Shown here one piece after another: positions 43,491 through 56,600 of a stretch of 64,000 bases of DNA. Positions within the stretch are counted from its first letter, which is position 1. Every line of letters starts with the position of its first letter. This stretch comes from Zea mays (taxonomy: Eukaryota > Streptophyta > Magnoliopsida > Poales > Poaceae). The position numbers and the translations under genes are program-made. The notes beneath the pieces are model-generated. The model was not told where the DNA came from and ran no database searches. It was given only the letters and a program-made list of their open reading frames with translations. The DNA lies in contig NC_050097.1 in the NCBI RefSeq assembly GCF_902167145.1, positions 143,369,982 through 143,433,981 of the forward strand, in the 5' to 3' direction.

Positions 43491-43971
43491 ATAGATCAAT
43501 CCAAGTTCCACAAATCTAAGACATTTAGCTCACTACGCAACCTACAAAACCTTTTCTCATCTAAAGGCTTGGTGAAGATATCGGCTAGCTAGTTCTTGGT
43601 GCTAATATGATAAATATCGATATCTCCCCTTTGCTAGTGGTATCTCAGAAAGTGATTCTGGATGTCTATGTGCTTAGTGTGGCTGTGTTCAATAGGATTA
43701 TCCGCCAGGCAGATTGCACTCTCATTATCACGTAGGAGTGGGACTTTGCTCAGATTGTTGCCAAAGTCCCAGAGGGTTTGCCTCATCCAAAGAAGTTACG
43801 CACAACACTATCCTGCGGCAACATACTTGGCCTCAGCGGTGGATAGGGCAACAGATATTTGTTTCTTAGAGCTCTAGGACACCAGAGACCTTCCCAGAAA
43901 CTGACAAGTCCCTGATGTGCTCTTCCTATCAACCTTGCACTCGGCATAGTCAGAATCTGAATATCCGATTA
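43491..43971 (-). pseudogene. RNase H end of the third Sirevirus
   Basis: Minus-strand fragments in order: KSTSGTCQFLG, QISVALSTAEAKYVAAG, LLWMRQTL, LLRDNESAICLADNPIEHS, HTKHIDIQNHFLR and LADIFTKPLDEKRF. Several in-frame stops. This is the same domain as 18960-19455. It is truncated upstream by the gypsy LTR start at 43972. Confidence 0.82.
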
Positions 43972-46900
43972 TGTCACGGAACCTCCCAAGTAATTAGGCC
44001 CACATACAGTTGTCCTTGTCCAACAGACCTCAGACAACCCTTTAGGTGCCCCTGAATTACTCGACAAGTTCGGTATCTTTACTTACCTTACCAGGAACGA
44101 TTCACCCGTCTTGCAGACATTACAGAACATCGGAGATAAAGAAATGCGGAAGCGATTACATAACTTACATTTATTTGAAAGGCAAGCTCAAGTTGTTTTA
44201 TTACAGACCAGAACTAAGAGCGAGTGCTGAGTAGTAATATTATACAAACCAAGGGAGGCACAAACTCCTCCCGATAAGTTTTTCACAAAAGTTTTCCTTA
44301 TGGAGGACCACGACCTCCCGCATCTTCACTCTTGTTTTTCATCATGGGGAACCACCTTAGCACAGAAGCAACAGAAATCTGCTACTTCCTCACCTAAAAA
44401 CAACGAAGGGATAAACCCTGAGTATGGAATTACTCAGCAAGTCTTACCCGACTAAGGAAAAGACTCTCAAGGGTATGCTGGATAAATAGGAGTCAAGGAG
44501 AGGCTTTAGCAAAAATCAACTTATACTTTTGCAGAAGTAGCTTACTAAAGTGAGTCCTTACTTTCATTCTTTTAACGCCATATTAAGTATTACTAGACTC
44601 TATTTGCATCTAGTCTAATTTCAACATCTCATCAATACAATATCATTTTTATCCATAGTGTTCACATCCTGACTTAGGTTGCAGGGAAGTGACCAAGTCT
44701 TCATAACCGCGAAGGTACGACGATCCGAATCGATTATACTCAGCTGAGGATCTCCAATCACACGACATATGTAGCACTTAACCCTTGCATATGTCAACCC
44801 GCCACCGGAGTTCTTAAGACCAGATCAGGTTCACGCAAACCGAGAGCACAGATACACCACCGTCCAGCCTCTTGCCACGGAGGGTACACGCTACTCTCGC
44901 CACCGCTCCACGCCCATTTCGTGTTATCTTATTCTGGCCTTAGTCTGCCCGAGGCAAGGCTTACCCATGACGAGGCATGTGACCAGTTAAAGGGTCCTCG
45001 GTCAGCACGCCTACATACGCATCAATCCTTAATCAACCTAGGTAGAACATTACCTGTTCCTAACCCAAGTCTCAATTTAAGTATTTCCATCCTTAGGATT
45101 GTTTCTGTTCCTTAGGATGAAAGAGCATCACAGGGAACTTTGCAGTAAGATCCCACCATTGCTCCAAATAAAAATATTCTTGCAGGTAGAAGCCATCCTT
45201 TCTCGAGCTAAGCTAAGGACAACCTCTATCCACAAGATCTAAGCAGGGCTAAGCATTTTTGTAAATCATATTTTGATACTTCACAGAAGTATCTATAAAG
45301 GTATGGATACCAAGGAAAGCAATGCATCAAAGGGTTTCAAGCAACTCCTATGAACCTAATGCACATTTCACTAGACTTAAAGTGTGCGAAAAGTATTTAA
45401 AACACAAGGAAAGGGGTTGCATGCACCGGGGCTTGCCTTCATTAACAGGTGAGTCGGGTTCGGATCCACAAATATCGAAGTAGAAGCAGTTGCCTGCTTG
45501 AGAATTCGAGGGTGGTGGTGCCTTTCTTCGGTGACTTCTATTTCTTCTTCCCGTTCTAACATAACCATATATATACATATATAAGAATGGATGCCATGTA
45601 ATGCGCATGAGAGTGCGAAGATAATAAAGTTTTATTATCTAAGTCTTGAATACAACTTTCCTTCACGGAACTCCGAGAACCTAGGGTTTCCGGGGTCGGT
45701 AAAGGAGTTCATAGGGCAGGGGGGTGGTTTTGGGTTCTAGTTATCAAACATGGTCCAAATCAATTCAAACCCTACCCAAGGCTTCTAAATATTGCTTTAA
45801 GTTCCCATAAAAAGTTTGGGCATTTTTGGACTTACCATTTATTTTCTAAAAATCCATAACTAATACTTTTAACTACTTTAAATGCCCTAAAATTTCTTAT
45901 TTCCACTAAAAATCACAAAACTATTTTTATTAAATTCTAGGGAAAATAAGGAACCTAGGAAAATTGGTTTCATAATTTTACCATTTTTCTACATTTTTTT
46001 ATAATTGTTTTGTCTCTGGAAATAAAAGAAAAAGGAAAACCAGTGAATAGTACTGGGCTGACTTCAGCCCAGCGGCCCAGTTCAAAGGAGAAAGGTGCCC
46101 GCGCGCACCTGCGATGGTGGGTTTACAGAAAAGCCCTCGCCTTTCTAAACAATCGGAAACAGAACCGAAGTGCTATTCACTGAGTCCCTGACACATTCCA
46201 GACAACCCCTTGAACTTCTAATTCTTCGCAGGGGAGGTCCCTGACGACGGCAGCGCGCGGAAGAGCTCCGGCGAGCTAGCAGACCAGCCAAACGGGGCCA
46301 TGACCGGTGCCCAGCTTCATACTACACCAAATCCATAACCTAGAGGGTATTTCCCCTAAATTAATTGCACAAATGGTGACCTATTCTATCCTGCCCACGA
46401 GAACCGCGAAGGCCATGAGCGTTTGATCGCGTTCCCGATGATTGGTGGTCTCTCAGTTCAAATTGGTGACTCGGTAAGTATCACAGAGCTATGCAAGTGC
46501 TAAAACGAGGGAGAGAGAGGGATGAACAGACCGGAAAGGGGGCTGGCCGTGGTGAGGCTGTTCTTCGCGGTGCGGCGGACCAATTGTGGGAAATCCAAAA
46601 TTCGTGCGTCCTGGCGAACGATTGAGGGTGGGAGTGGGGGTTCTGGTTTCGCGATGATGTAGCACAGCTGACCGTGGGCTCAATTTATAGATTCCAGGGG
46701 CGGTGGCGCTTGAATTGATGATGGCGCGGTGGCGGCCGGAGAGGGGAGACGAGCTCAGTGCGGGGAGAAAGTGGCTTTCACCGTGGCAGTGGCTCCGGTG
46801 ATCGACGGACATGCATCCGGTGAGTCACCGCGGTGAAGCCCAGCTCTAAGGCACGTGGCGGGCAATGGCGGCAGCTTATCAGCGACGAGGCCATCCAACC

Positions 46901-47989
46901 GACGATGAGCTAGGGTGAAGTACGTCGGCCTTAGCCGTAGCTCAATCCGGGCGCCAGATATTTACCCGCCCGAGCATATCCACTGCCCATGGTGCACGAA
47001 TCACGGCGATCCGTCAACAACCCCGGCGAAAAGTCACCGGCGACGAGCAGGGGGTGAATCGTAATCTTCTTCAGTTTGGGTCTACTGTACCATGGCGAAT
47101 TCAGCCAGATGAACTGACAGAGCAAGTTTAAGTCACTTTTTCTTTGATTTTCAAATGGCAACACATCCAGTGACCTCTAGCAAAGTTGTAGAGCTATATA
47201 CCATCTACAATTCGACTATAGGGACTGGGCTTATTTGATCACTAGATCATGGTTGAATTCACACTCAAAGCTGACCCTGTTACACTGAATAGCTGAATTT
47301 CAGAATGAAACCAGCCTAACAGCCAATCTTTAGGCATGATTATCTCCAGTTTTTCCTTAACAACAATGCTCACACCTTTAAGCAAAGTTGTTCTCCTATG
47401 ATTAGGCTATAATTTTGATGTGGTGACCAAGGGAAAAGATCCTATAATTTGAAAGTTACAAAGCCCCAAAGTTGAGCCTTCAACACTGAATTTCAGACTT
47501 AGAATAGAACTTAATTGAGGTCCATTTTGCATTTAAGTCCAAAACTCAACATTTGGCTTTCAAGTCCACACATTTGTAAACCAAAGGACTTAAGAAACTT
47601 ATTTGACTTGGTTTTTGCACTTTAGCCCAAAAGTGGACTAATTTTGCACATAGGCCCCTAGGGTTTAGTTTTAGGGTTTTCCAGGGTTCCAATTAGGGTT
47701 TTTGGTATCCCAGGGGTATAAATGTGATTCAACTTTATTTTTGGGGGTATTTTATAACTATTTCCCTAAAGTATTTAGGTTTTCTCAATTTGGGTTAGGT
47801 TTTGCCCCTTTAATCCCTATTTAGGGTAAAGCTTCCTATCCAGGGTCCTATTTGCAAAACATTAAAACAATACAACTTGTTTGAAATTTTTGCCTAGTGA
47901 ATGCACTCTAGGTGTGTCAAACATATGCAATGCCAATGCTTATGATGTCATGCTCAAGTTTTAGTTACAGTAACACCAGGGGTGTTACA
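43972..47989 (-). repeat. LTR 1 of the gypsy array (3' LTR of copy 1)
   Basis: 4018 bp. On the minus strand it starts TGTAACACCCCTGGTGTTAC, a near-terminal palindrome (47970-47988), and ends TCCGTGACA. A TATA-like TATAAAT on the minus strand is at 46683-46689. Short ORFs inside are not credible. Confidence 0.92.
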
Positions 47990-48000
47990 TCCTTCCCCCC
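47990..48000 (-). other. Polypurine tract, copy 1
   Basis: GGGGGGAAGGA on the minus strand directly before LTR 1. The same sequence lies at 57618-57628 before LTR 2. Confidence 0.82.
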
Positions 48001-48139
48001 ATAAAAGAATCTCGTCCCGAGATCAAAAGTCCTAGGGTAAGTAATGGAAAAGGAAACGCGGAATACTTTTATTTCCTTATTTCTAGTACAAGGCAGGGGT
48101 GATGTGGGGGTCATCTTTTTATTCACAGTTATACAGGTT

Positions 48140-51100
48140 TTACAATTTACAAGAGGCTAAAAAGCCTGGGAAATTCTTATCTAAAAAGTCTTGAGTTTCC
48201 CAGGTAGCCTCATCTTCGGAATACTGGTTCCACTGTATCTGATAAAACTTGAGAGTTTTTCTCCAGGTAACCCTGTCCTTTTGATCCAAGACTCGTATAG
48301 GGTGCTCAGAGTATGTCAAGTCTGGTTCAAGGACAACATCTGTCACTTCAACGGTTCGATCAGGAACCCGAAGACACTTCTTCAATTGTGACACGTGGAA
48401 CACATTATGCACAGCAGACAATGTTTCGGGTAGTTGAAGTCGGTATGCCACTGGTCCACATTGCTCAAGCACCAGGAATGGACCAATGTACCTGGGTGCA
48501 AGCTTCCCTTTAACCCCGAAACGTGATACACCCTTCATTGGTGAAACTTTCAAGTAGACATAATCGCCTACCAGAAAGCATAAGGGTTGTCGTCGTCGGC
48601 CTGCATAACTCTTTTGTCGAGTCTGAGCTTTCTTCATATTATGAATAATTTTCTGAACCTTTTCTTCGACCTCTTTCACCATATCAGGCCTAAAGAAGTA
48701 CCTTTCTCCAGGTTCAGACCAATTTAGCGGAGTTCGACACCGTCGCCCATATAAAGCTTCAAAAGGTGCCATCTTGATACTTTCTTGATAACTGTTATTA
48801 TATGAAAACTCCGCTAAGGGCAAACATTCATCCCATTTCTGTGAGAAGTCCAGAACACATGCCCACAGCATATCCTCAAGTATTTGATTGACCCTCTCAG
48901 TCTGTCCACTTGTCTGAGGATGATAGGCCGAACTGTGGAGCAACTTGGTACCCAAGGATTTATGGAATTCTTCCCAAAACTTGGATACGAACTGAGGTCC
49001 ACGATCCGACACTATAGTCTTCGGAACACCATGCAAACTGAGAATACGGGCAATGTATAATGCTGCATAGGTGGCTACTGTATATTTTGTCCTGACAGGC
49101 AAGAAGTGGGCGATCTTTGTAAGTTGATCAATGATAACCCAAATAGAATCATACCCTTTGGCCGTCCTGGGAAGTCCCACAATAAAGTCCATACTTATGT
49201 CTTCCCATTTCCAGGTTGGGATTGGCAAAGATTGTAATCGACCAGCAGTTTTCATGTGTATGGCCTTGACACGTCTGCAAGTGTCACACTTAGCCACATA
49301 GCGTGCAATTTCGATCTTCATCTTTGTCCACCAGTAATGTTGCTTCAAGTCTTGGTACATCTTAGTGCTTCCGGGATGAATAGAATAGCGGCTAAGATGT
49401 GCTTCATCAAGAATCTGCTGACGGAGCTCTTCATTCTTTGGCACTACTATGCGGTTATTAAACCACATTACACCTTGATCGTCTTCCTTGAAACATTTGG
49501 CTACTCCAGCCCTTATCTTCTCTCGTATGTGCTTCATACCCAGATTATCCTTTTGAGCATCAATTATCCTTTGCAAAATGATTGACTCAAGCTTTAGCTG
49601 ATTCAGAGTCCCTTGTTGGATTATCCCCAGGTTTAGCTTTTCCATCTCGTGACACAAAGTGTTGTCAGAGGTCTTCACCAAAAGACAGTGGCAGGAAGCC
49701 TTACGGCTCAGTGCATCTGCCACCACATTGGCTTTGCCTGGATGATAATGGATCTCCAGTTCATAGTCCTTAATAAGCTCAAGCCATCGTCTTTGCCTCA
49801 TATTTAATTCTGACTGGGTGAAAATGTACTTCAAACTTTTATGATCTGTATATATGTGACAGATATTTCCCAGCAGATAGTGACACCAAATTTTCAAGGC
49901 ATGAACCACAGCAGCTAGCTCCAGATCATGAGTTGGGTAATGCTCCTCATGTCGGCGTAACTGCCTTGAAGCATATGCAATTACTCGGCCCTCTTGCATT
50001 AATACACAGCCGAGTCCACTGCCTGACGCATCACAATATACATCAAAAGGCTTAGTGATGTCCGGTTGAGCTAATACCGGAGCAGTGGTTAATAATGTCT
50101 TCAATTGCTCAAAGGCTTCATTACACTTAGAAGACCAATTGAACTTAATATCATTCTTCAATAAACTTGTGATTGGCTTCACAAGCTTAGAAAAATCTGG
50201 TATGAATCTGCGATAATATCCAGCTAGTCCAAGAAAACTCCGGACTTGGTGAACAGTGGTTGGGGGTTTCCACTCCAGAATATCTTTGACTTTGCTAGGA
50301 TCTACCGCAATTCCTTTGGCCGATAACACGTGCCCCAAAAATTGAATTTCCTCCAGCCAGAACACGCACTTGCTGAACTTGGCATACAGCTGATGTTCCC
50401 TCAGGCGCGTCAATACAATCCGTAGATGCTGAGCATGGTCCTCTTCATTTTTAGAATATATCAAGATATCGTCGATGAAGACCACCACGAACTTGTCCAA
50501 CTCGGGCATGAACACCGAGTTCATCAAATAGGTGAAGTGGGCAGGAGCATTTGTGAGCCTGAAAGACATTACCAGGTATTCAAACAATCCATACCGCGTA
50601 GTAAACGCGGTCTTCGGTATATCCTCGGGCCGAATACGGATTTGGTGATAGCCCGACCTGAGATCAATTTTGGAAAATACCCTCGCCCCAGTCAGTTGAT
50701 CAAATAAGATGTCGATCCTTGGAAGAGGGTACTTATTCTTGATGGTGACCTCATTCAGGGGTCGATAATCCACGCACATTCGCAAGGTTTGATCCATCTT
50801 CTTAACAAAAATGGCGGGGCAACCCCATGAAGACGAGCTTGGCCAGATGAATCCCTTATTCAGTAGATCTTGTAATTGAATCTTCAATTCCGCCAACTCA
50901 TTAGGGGGCATACGGTACGATCTTCGGGAGATGGGAGCCGTACCGGGCTTTAGCTCAATTACAAATTCTACATCTCTTTCAGGGGGCAGTCCAGGCAAAT
51001 CTTTCGGAAATACATCTGGAAACTCGCATACTACCGGAATGTTCTTGATCTCCGGTACAATGGCTTCATATATTCTACCAGAAGCTTTGGCTGGATTGGT

Positions 51101-52618
51101 TACGGGGAGAGACAAAAGAATCTCTTCTTGATTATAGCTCAACCTGACGGTTCTAAGTTCAGTGTTGAGAATTGCCTTGTGTTGGGTTAACCAATTCATA
51201 CCCAAAATTACATCTATATCCTGGCCTTTCAGAACAATCATGTTAGCAGGAAAGTTCCGCCCGGCCATTGTTACTGGCACTTCATAGGCCACTTCTCTAG
51301 TAAAAATGTGTCCCCCAGGTGAATGAATTTTAAATCCCTCTTTTGATTCATGGCATGCAATGTGATGTTGCTCCACAAATTTCTTGCTAATGAATGTATG
51401 CGAAGCACCAGAATCAAAAAGAATAATTGCAGGGTGACTGGCCACGGGAAACGTACCCATCATCACCGGCTCTCCTTCCGGTGTAGTGGCCACTTGGGTG
51501 TAGTATACACGCCCCGTCTTCTTTGTATTCTTCCCCACAGTATTTCCCTTAGGTTGAGTTGATTTCCCAGATCCTTGCTGAGCATTTGATTGATTTTGCT
51601 TGGGATATGGGCAGTCTTTGATGAAATGTCCCGACTTGCCGCAATTGAAACACCCGGTTGAAGAGCTGGGCAAAGCAGGGAATCGAGTGCCCGGGGCACT
51701 CGGCTGATTTGGGGTAGTGGGGGTATTGTTGGGGCGAATAATGATTGGTTGTTTGAAAGGGAATGAGGGTGGACGAGAAAAAGTGCGATTTTGGCTTGAA
51801 GGCCAGATCACAAACCGTTGCCTCTTCGCCTGGCCCTGATTAGGCTTCTCACCACCGAATCCCTTGTTCTTCCCAGAACTTGCGTATTTTGCTTCAACAG
51901 ATAAGGCTGTGCTGACAGCCTTTCCATACGTGAGATCTATACATGTGGCCATCTTTCTCTGCAACCGGTCATTTAAACCTCTCATAAAGCAGTTCTTTTT
52001 CTTTAAATCAGTATTCACCTGGTCGATGGCATACTGCGACAGGTGATTAAACTTGTTGAGATACTGATTGACGGTATCTCCTCCTTGTTTTAACTTCATA
52101 AATTCTTCTTGTTTCATATGCAGCACACCTTCGGGTATGTAGTGCTCACGGAAGGCTGCTTTAAATTCTTCCCAGGTGATTTGATGGTTGACAGGTTGAA
52201 TAACCACAAAATTTCCCCACCAGGTACTGGCAGGACCACGTAGTTGTTGTGCTGCGAATAATGGCTTCTGCGTTTCTGAACAGCGGAGAAGACCAAACTT
52301 TTGTTCAATAACCCGTATCCACTCGTCGGCTTCTAGTGGATCTTCAGCTTTCACAAATAGTGATAGACGGGTTTCCGAGAAATCCAGGTAAGTGGTTTCA
52401 CGGGGGCCTTGCGGATAACCCCTTCCTGCCTGCTGCTGGAATTGCTGTTGACCCGCCATTTCCCTAAGGAAGCGGGTGTTGTCTGCGGTGGCATTTACCA
52501 AGGCGGCAATCGCCTCGGCCAACGTGGGAGGAACCAGAGGTGGATTTGGGGTAACATCCCTTTCCCCAGAAGTTCCTGCTGCGTCCTGTCCTCGAGTCCT
52601 GGTCGGCATCTGAGACAA
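48140..52618 (-). CDS. Intact gag-pol polyprotein of gypsy chromovirus, copy 1
   Basis: 1492 codons, uninterrupted, from ATG 52618 ([15 protein letters not shown]). Order: Gag (about residues 70-245, with [14 protein letters not shown] and [10 protein letters not shown]), CCHC knuckle [14 protein letters not shown] at 323-336, protease [12 protein letters not shown] near 400, RT with FIDD at 714-717, RNase H ([13 protein letters not shown]), integrase H2C2 finger ([15 protein letters not shown] ... KCDTCRRVK), DDE core ([24 protein letters not shown]) and a C-terminal chromodomain ([18 protein letters not shown]). All catalytic motifs are present, although RT has SFRLTNAP where SFGLTNAP is usual. 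The gene lies 160 bp after the extra ORF and ends 139 bp before the purine tract. It is driven from LTR 2. It is the one plausible source of active retrotransposon proteins here. Confidence 0.95.
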   Translation of the reverse strand: MSQMPTRTRGQDAAGTSGERDVTPNPPLVPPTLAEAIAALVNATADNTRFLREMAGQQQFQQQAGRGYPQGPRETTYLDFSETRLSLFVKAEDPLEADEWIRVIEQKFGLLRCSETQKPLFAAQQLRGPASTWWGNFVVIQPVNHQITWEEFKAAFREHYIPEGVLHMKQEEFMKLKQGGDTVNQYLNKFNHLSQYAIDQVNTDLKKKNCFMRGLNDRLQRKMATCIDLTYGKAVSTALSVEAKYASSGKNKGFGGEKPNQGQAKRQRFVIWPSSQNRTFSRPPSFPFKQPIIIRPNNTPTTPNQPSAPGTRFPALPSSSTGCFNCGKSGHFIKDCPYPKQNQSNAQQGSGKSTQPKGNTVGKNTKKTGRVYYTQVATTPEGEPVMMGTFPVASHPAIILFDSGASHTFISKKFVEQHHIACHESKEGFKIHSPGGHIFTREVAYEVPVTMAGRNFPANMIVLKGQDIDVILGMNWLTQHKAILNTELRTVRLSYNQEEILLSLPVTNPAKASGRIYEAIVPEIKNIPVVCEFPDVFPKDLPGLPPERDVEFVIELKPGTAPISRRSYRMPPNELAELKIQLQDLLNKGFIWPSSSSWGCPAIFVKKMDQTLRMCVDYRPLNEVTIKNKYPLPRIDILFDQLTGARVFSKIDLRSGYHQIRIRPEDIPKTAFTTRYGLFEYLVMSFRLTNAPAHFTYLMNSVFMPELDKFVVVFIDDILIYSKNEEDHAQHLRIVLTRLREHQLYAKFSKCVFWLEEIQFLGHVLSAKGIAVDPSKVKDILEWKPPTTVHQVRSFLGLAGYYRRFIPDFSKLVKPITSLLKNDIKFNWSSKCNEAFEQLKTLLTTAPVLAQPDITKPFDVYCDASGSGLGCVLMQEGRVIAYASRQLRRHEEHYPTHDLELAAVVHALKIWCHYLLGNICHIYTDHKSLKYIFTQSELNMRQRRWLELIKDYELEIHYHPGKANVVADALSRKASCHCLLVKTSDNTLCHEMEKLNLGIIQQGTLNQLKLESIILQRIIDAQKDNLGMKHIREKIRAGVAKCFKEDDQGVMWFNNRIVVPKNEELRQQILDEAHLSRYSIHPGSTKMYQDLKQHYWWTKMKIEIARYVAKCDTCRRVKAIHMKTAGRLQSLPIPTWKWEDISMDFIVGLPRTAKGYDSIWVIIDQLTKIAHFLPVRTKYTVATYAALYIARILSLHGVPKTIVSDRGPQFVSKFWEEFHKSLGTKLLHSSAYHPQTSGQTERVNQILEDMLWACVLDFSQKWDECLPLAEFSYNNSYQESIKMAPFEALYGRRCRTPLNWSEPGERYFFRPDMVKEVEEKVQKIIHNMKKAQTRQKSYAGRRRQPLCFLVGDYVYLKVSPMKGVSRFGVKGKLAPRYIGPFLVLEQCGPVAYRLQLPETLSAVHNVFHVSQLKKCLRVPDRTVEVTDVVLEPDLTYSEHPIRVLDQKDRVTWRKTLKFYQIQWNQYSEDEATWETQDFLDKNFPGFLASCKL

Positions 52619-52778
52619 AGAACATTTGAAGTAAACATAATATGCCAGAGAAACCTTCCTTTTTACATTACTATAAAAAGTAATGATACAGACTCGATAT
52701 TACATAACAGGATACATTTCCTATTATACAAAAGTTCAACCTATTATACAACATACTACTTCTACTTCTATTACACCA

Positions 52779-53456
52779 TTAGTCCTGCTTCCCATTACTC
52801 TTGGCGGCCTCATCGTCAGGTGTGGGAGTCCAGACATCAACCAACCTCATGGAAGGAGGGGGCTCAAAAAGGTCTAACTCCCCACCCAGCGCGCGTCCCG
52901 CAACGTGAGAGGGTCCGGCTTCCGCCTCAGCAGGGTGTGCAGGTACACTAGGGTGTAGTTGCGAGTATAGTACATGGACTTCCTCATGCAACGTATTGCA
53001 ATAGACCTGCAGGTTGTCGACAGTTGAGCTAAGTTCCTTAATTCGGGCCTGAGCCCTTGCTTCTTTAGCACATGCCAACAAACGGGACTGTACTGCCCAG
53101 TCAAGTGCTAAGTCCCGATCAGCAAGCTGATCCTGCAGGTGACGGATGTCCCTTCTTAGTTCATTTATTCTATCTTCGTCGGTGACCCAAGCATCGGTCC
53201 TGTGTTGCAGCGCTGCTTGAAGTCGACTCACTCGGGCTTCAAGGTCTCCTATGGGGTCATTACTCCCACTGCTACTGCTTTCATGTCGAGGGGCCAGTTG
53301 ATGCCGGGGCACACCGATTGGTCCAGTTGACTTGCGCGCCGTTAGCCTTGTGCGTGGCTGCATCTTTCTAAGGGGGAAAATGTTATTAGTATAATTCTTA
53401 GCATGATGCATGTGTAAGTACAGAATCAACCTTAGTCGATTCAACCTTCTATACAT
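52779..53456 (-). CDS. Extra coiled-coil ORF upstream of gag, copy 1
   Basis: 225 codons are open from 53456, but the better start is the ATG at 53363 (MQPRTRLTARKSTGPIG), giving 194 residues, because the first 31 residues look like leader sequence. A basic, Ser-rich N-terminus is followed by a long coiled coil (DLEARVSRLQAALQHR; NELRRDIRHLQDQLADRD; ELSSTVDNLQVYCNTLHEEV) and a Pro/Asp-rich acidic C-terminus. No enzyme motif, no membrane segment. Same strand as gag, between PBS and gag, so it lies on the genomic RNA as the first ORF. Fully open in both copies. Function unknown; a Gag partner or RNA/particle adaptor is a guess. Confidence 0.8.
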   Translation of the reverse strand: MYRRLNRLRLILYLHMHHAKNYTNNIFPLRKMQPRTRLTARKSTGPIGVPRHQLAPRHESSSSGSNDPIGDLEARVSRLQAALQHRTDAWVTDEDRINELRRDIRHLQDQLADRDLALDWAVQSRLLACAKEARAQARIKELSSTVDNLQVYCNTLHEEVHVLYSQLHPSVPAHPAEAEAGPSHVAGRALGGELDLFEPPPSMRLVDVWTPTPDDEAAKSNGKQD

Positions 53457-53586
53457 TGCACCCTTCCTATCTGGTCTTTAAGATAGACTCTTCAGAATAC
53501 TTAGGTAAGAAGAGAAAAGAGTTTTTAGGTAAGACTTTTGAAAATCCTTTTGAAGATGCCTCATAATATCTGCAAAGAAGGGCTAC

Positions 53587-53598
53587 GCTCCGATACCA
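53587..53598 (-). other. Primer binding site, copy 1
   Basis: TGGTATCGGAGC on the minus strand, two bases after LTR 2. It differs from the usual TGGTATCAGAGC by one base. Copy 2 has the same at 63215-63226. Confidence 0.88.
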
Positions 53599-53600
53599 GC

Positions 53601-56600
53601 TGTGACGGAACCTCCCAAGTAATTAGGCCCACCTACAGTTGTCCTTGTCCAACGGACCTTAGACAACCCTGTAGGTGCCCCTGAATTACTCGACAAGTTC
53701 AGTATCTTTCCTTACCTTACCAGGAACGATTCACCCGTCTTGCAGACATTACAGAACATCGGAGATAAAGAAATGCGGAAGCGATTACATAACTTACATT
53801 TATTTGAAAGGCAAGCTCAAGTTGTTTTATTACAGACCAGAACTAAGAGCGAGTGCTGAGTAGTAATATTATACAAACCAAGGAGGCACAAACTCCTCCC
53901 GATAAGTTTTTCACAAAAGTTTTCCTTATGGAGGACCACGACCTCCCGCATCTTCACTCTTGTTTTTCATCATGGGGAACCACCTTAGCACAGAAGCAAC
54001 AGAAATCTGCTACTTCCTCACCTAAAAACAACGAAGGGATAAACCCTGAGTATGGAATTACTCAGCAAGTCTTACCCGACTAAGGAAAAGACTCTCAAGG
54101 GTATGCTGGATAAATAGGAGTCAAGGAGAGGCTTTAGCAAAAATCAACTTATACTTTTGCAGAAGTAGCTTACTAAAGTGAGTCCTTACTTTCATTCTTT
54201 TAACGCCATATTAATTATTACTAGACTCTATTTGCATCTAGTCTAATTTCAACATCTCATCAATACAATATCATTTTTATCCATAGTGTTCACATCCTGA
54301 CTTAGGTTGCAGGGAAGTGACCAAGTCTTCATAACCGCGAAGGTACGGCGATCCGAATCGATTATACTCAGCTGAGGATCTCCAATCACACGACATATGT
54401 AGCACTTAACCCTTGCATATGTCAACCCGCCACCGGGGTTCTTAAGACCAGATCAGGTTCACGCAAACCGAGAGCACAGATACACCACCGTCCAGCCTCT
54501 TGCCACGGAGGGTACACGCTACTCTCGCCACCGCTCCACGCCCATTTCGTGTTATCTTATTCTGGCCTTAGTCTGCCCGAGGCAAGGCTTACCCATGACG
54601 AGGCATGTGACCAGTTAAAGGGTCCTCGGTCAGCACGCCTACATACGCATCAATCCTTAATCAACCTGGGTAGAACATTACCTGTTCCTAACCCAAGTCT
54701 CAATTTAAGTATTTCCATCCTTAGGATTGTTTCTGTTCCTTAGGATGAAAGATTATCACAGGGAACTTTGCAGTAAGATCCCACCATTGCTCCAAATAAA
54801 AATATTCTTGCAGGTAGAAGCCATCCTTTCTCGAGCTAGGCTAAGGACAACCTCTATCCACAAGATCTAAGCAGGGCTAAGCATTTTTGTAAATCATATT
54901 TTGATACTTCACAGAAGTATCTATAAAGGTATGGATACCAAGGAAAGCAATGCATCAAAGGGTTTCAAGCAACTCCTATGAACCTAATGCACATTTCACT
55001 AGACTTAAAGTGTGAGAAAAGTATTTAAAAACACAAGGAAAGGGGTTGCATGCACCGGGGCTTGCCTTCGTTAACAGGTGAGTCGGGTTCGGATCCACAA
55101 ATATCGAAGTAGAAGCAGTTGCCTGCTTGAGAATCCGAGGGTGGTGGTGTCCTTTCTTCGGTGACTTCTATTTCTTCTTCCCGTTCTAACATAACCATAT
55201 ATATACATATATAAGAATGGATGCCATGTAATGCGCATGAGAGTGCGAAGATAATAAAGTTTTATTATCTAAGTCTTGAATACAACTTTCCTTCACGGAA
55301 CTCCGAGAACCTAGGGTTTCCGGGGTCGGTAAAGGAGTTCATAGGGCAGGGGTGGTTTTGGGTTCTAGTTATCAAACATGGTCCAAATCAATTCAAACCC
55401 TACCCAAGGCTTCTAAATATTGCTTTAAGTTCCCATAAAAAGTTTGGGCATTTTTGGACTTACCATTTATTTTCTAAAAATCCATAACTAATACTCTTAA
55501 CTACTTTAAATGCCCTAAAATTTCTTATTTCCACTAAAAATCATAAAACTATTTTTATTAATATCTAGGGAAAATAAGGAACCTAGGAAAATTGGTTTCA
55601 TAATTTTACCATTTTTCTACATTTTTTTATTATTGTTTTGTCTCTGGAAATAAAAGAAAAAGGAAAACTAGTGAATAGTACTGGGCTGACTTCAGCCCAG
55701 CGGCCCAGTTCAAAGGAGAAAGGTGCCCTCGCGCGCCTGCGATGGTGGGTTTACAGAAAAGCCCTCGCCTTTCTAAACAATCGGAAACAGAACCGAAGTG
55801 CTATTCACTGAGTCCCTGACACATTCCAGAAAACCCCTTGAACTTCTAATTCTTCGCAGGGGAGGTCCCTGACGACGGCAGCGCGCGGAAGAGCTCCGGC
55901 GAGCTAGCAGACCAGCCGAACGGGGCCATGACCGGCGCCCAGCTTCAGACTACACCAAATCCATAACCTAGAGGGTATTTCCCCTAAATTAATTGCACAA
56001 ATGGTGACCTATTCTATCCTGCCCACGAGAACCGCGAAGGCCATGAGCGTTTGATCGCGTTCCCGATGATTGGTGGTCTCTCAGTTCAAATTGGTGACTC
56101 GGTAAGTATCACAGAGCTATGCAAGTGCTAAAACGAGGGAGAGAGAGGGATGAACAGACCGGAAAGGGGGCTGGCCGTGGTGAGGCTGTTCTTCGCGGTG
56201 CGGTGGACCAATTGGGGGAAATCCAAAATTCGTGCGTCCTGGCGAACGATTGAGGGTGGGAGTGGGGGTTCTGGTTTCACGATGATGTAGCACAGCTGAC
56301 CGTGGGCTCAATTTATAGATTCCAGGGGCGGTGGCGCTTGAATTGATGATGGCACGGTGGCGGCCGGAGAGGGGAGACGAGCTCAGTGCGGGGAGAAAGT
56401 GGCTTTCACCGTGGCTGTGGCTCCGGTGATCGACGGACATGCATCCGGTGAGTCACCGCGGTGAAGCCCAGCTCTAAGGCACGTGGCGGGCAACAGCGGC
56501 AGCTTATCGGCGACGAGGCCATCCAACCGACGATGAGCTAGGGTGAAGTACGGCGGCCTTAGCCGTAGCTCAATCCGGGCGCCAGATATTTACCCGCCCG

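Larger units (their letters stand above)
41343..43971 (-). mobile_element. Third Sirevirus, 3' part (RNase H end to 3' LTR)
   Basis: Minus strand. The 3' LTR (41343-42676) is joined to 3' non-coding sequence and the end of RNase H. At 43972 it is cut by the insertion of the gypsy array. The rest presumably lies beyond the array, outside the window. The LTR left end is degraded (no clean TGAAAGT), so that boundary is good to a few bases only. Confidence 0.82.

Noticed and set aside
46489..46812. 107-codon minus-strand ORF present in both LTR 1 and LTR 2 (also 56117-56440)
   Set aside because: Conservation follows simply from LTR identity. The ORF spans the TATA-like box, so its start lies upstream of the probable transcription start.
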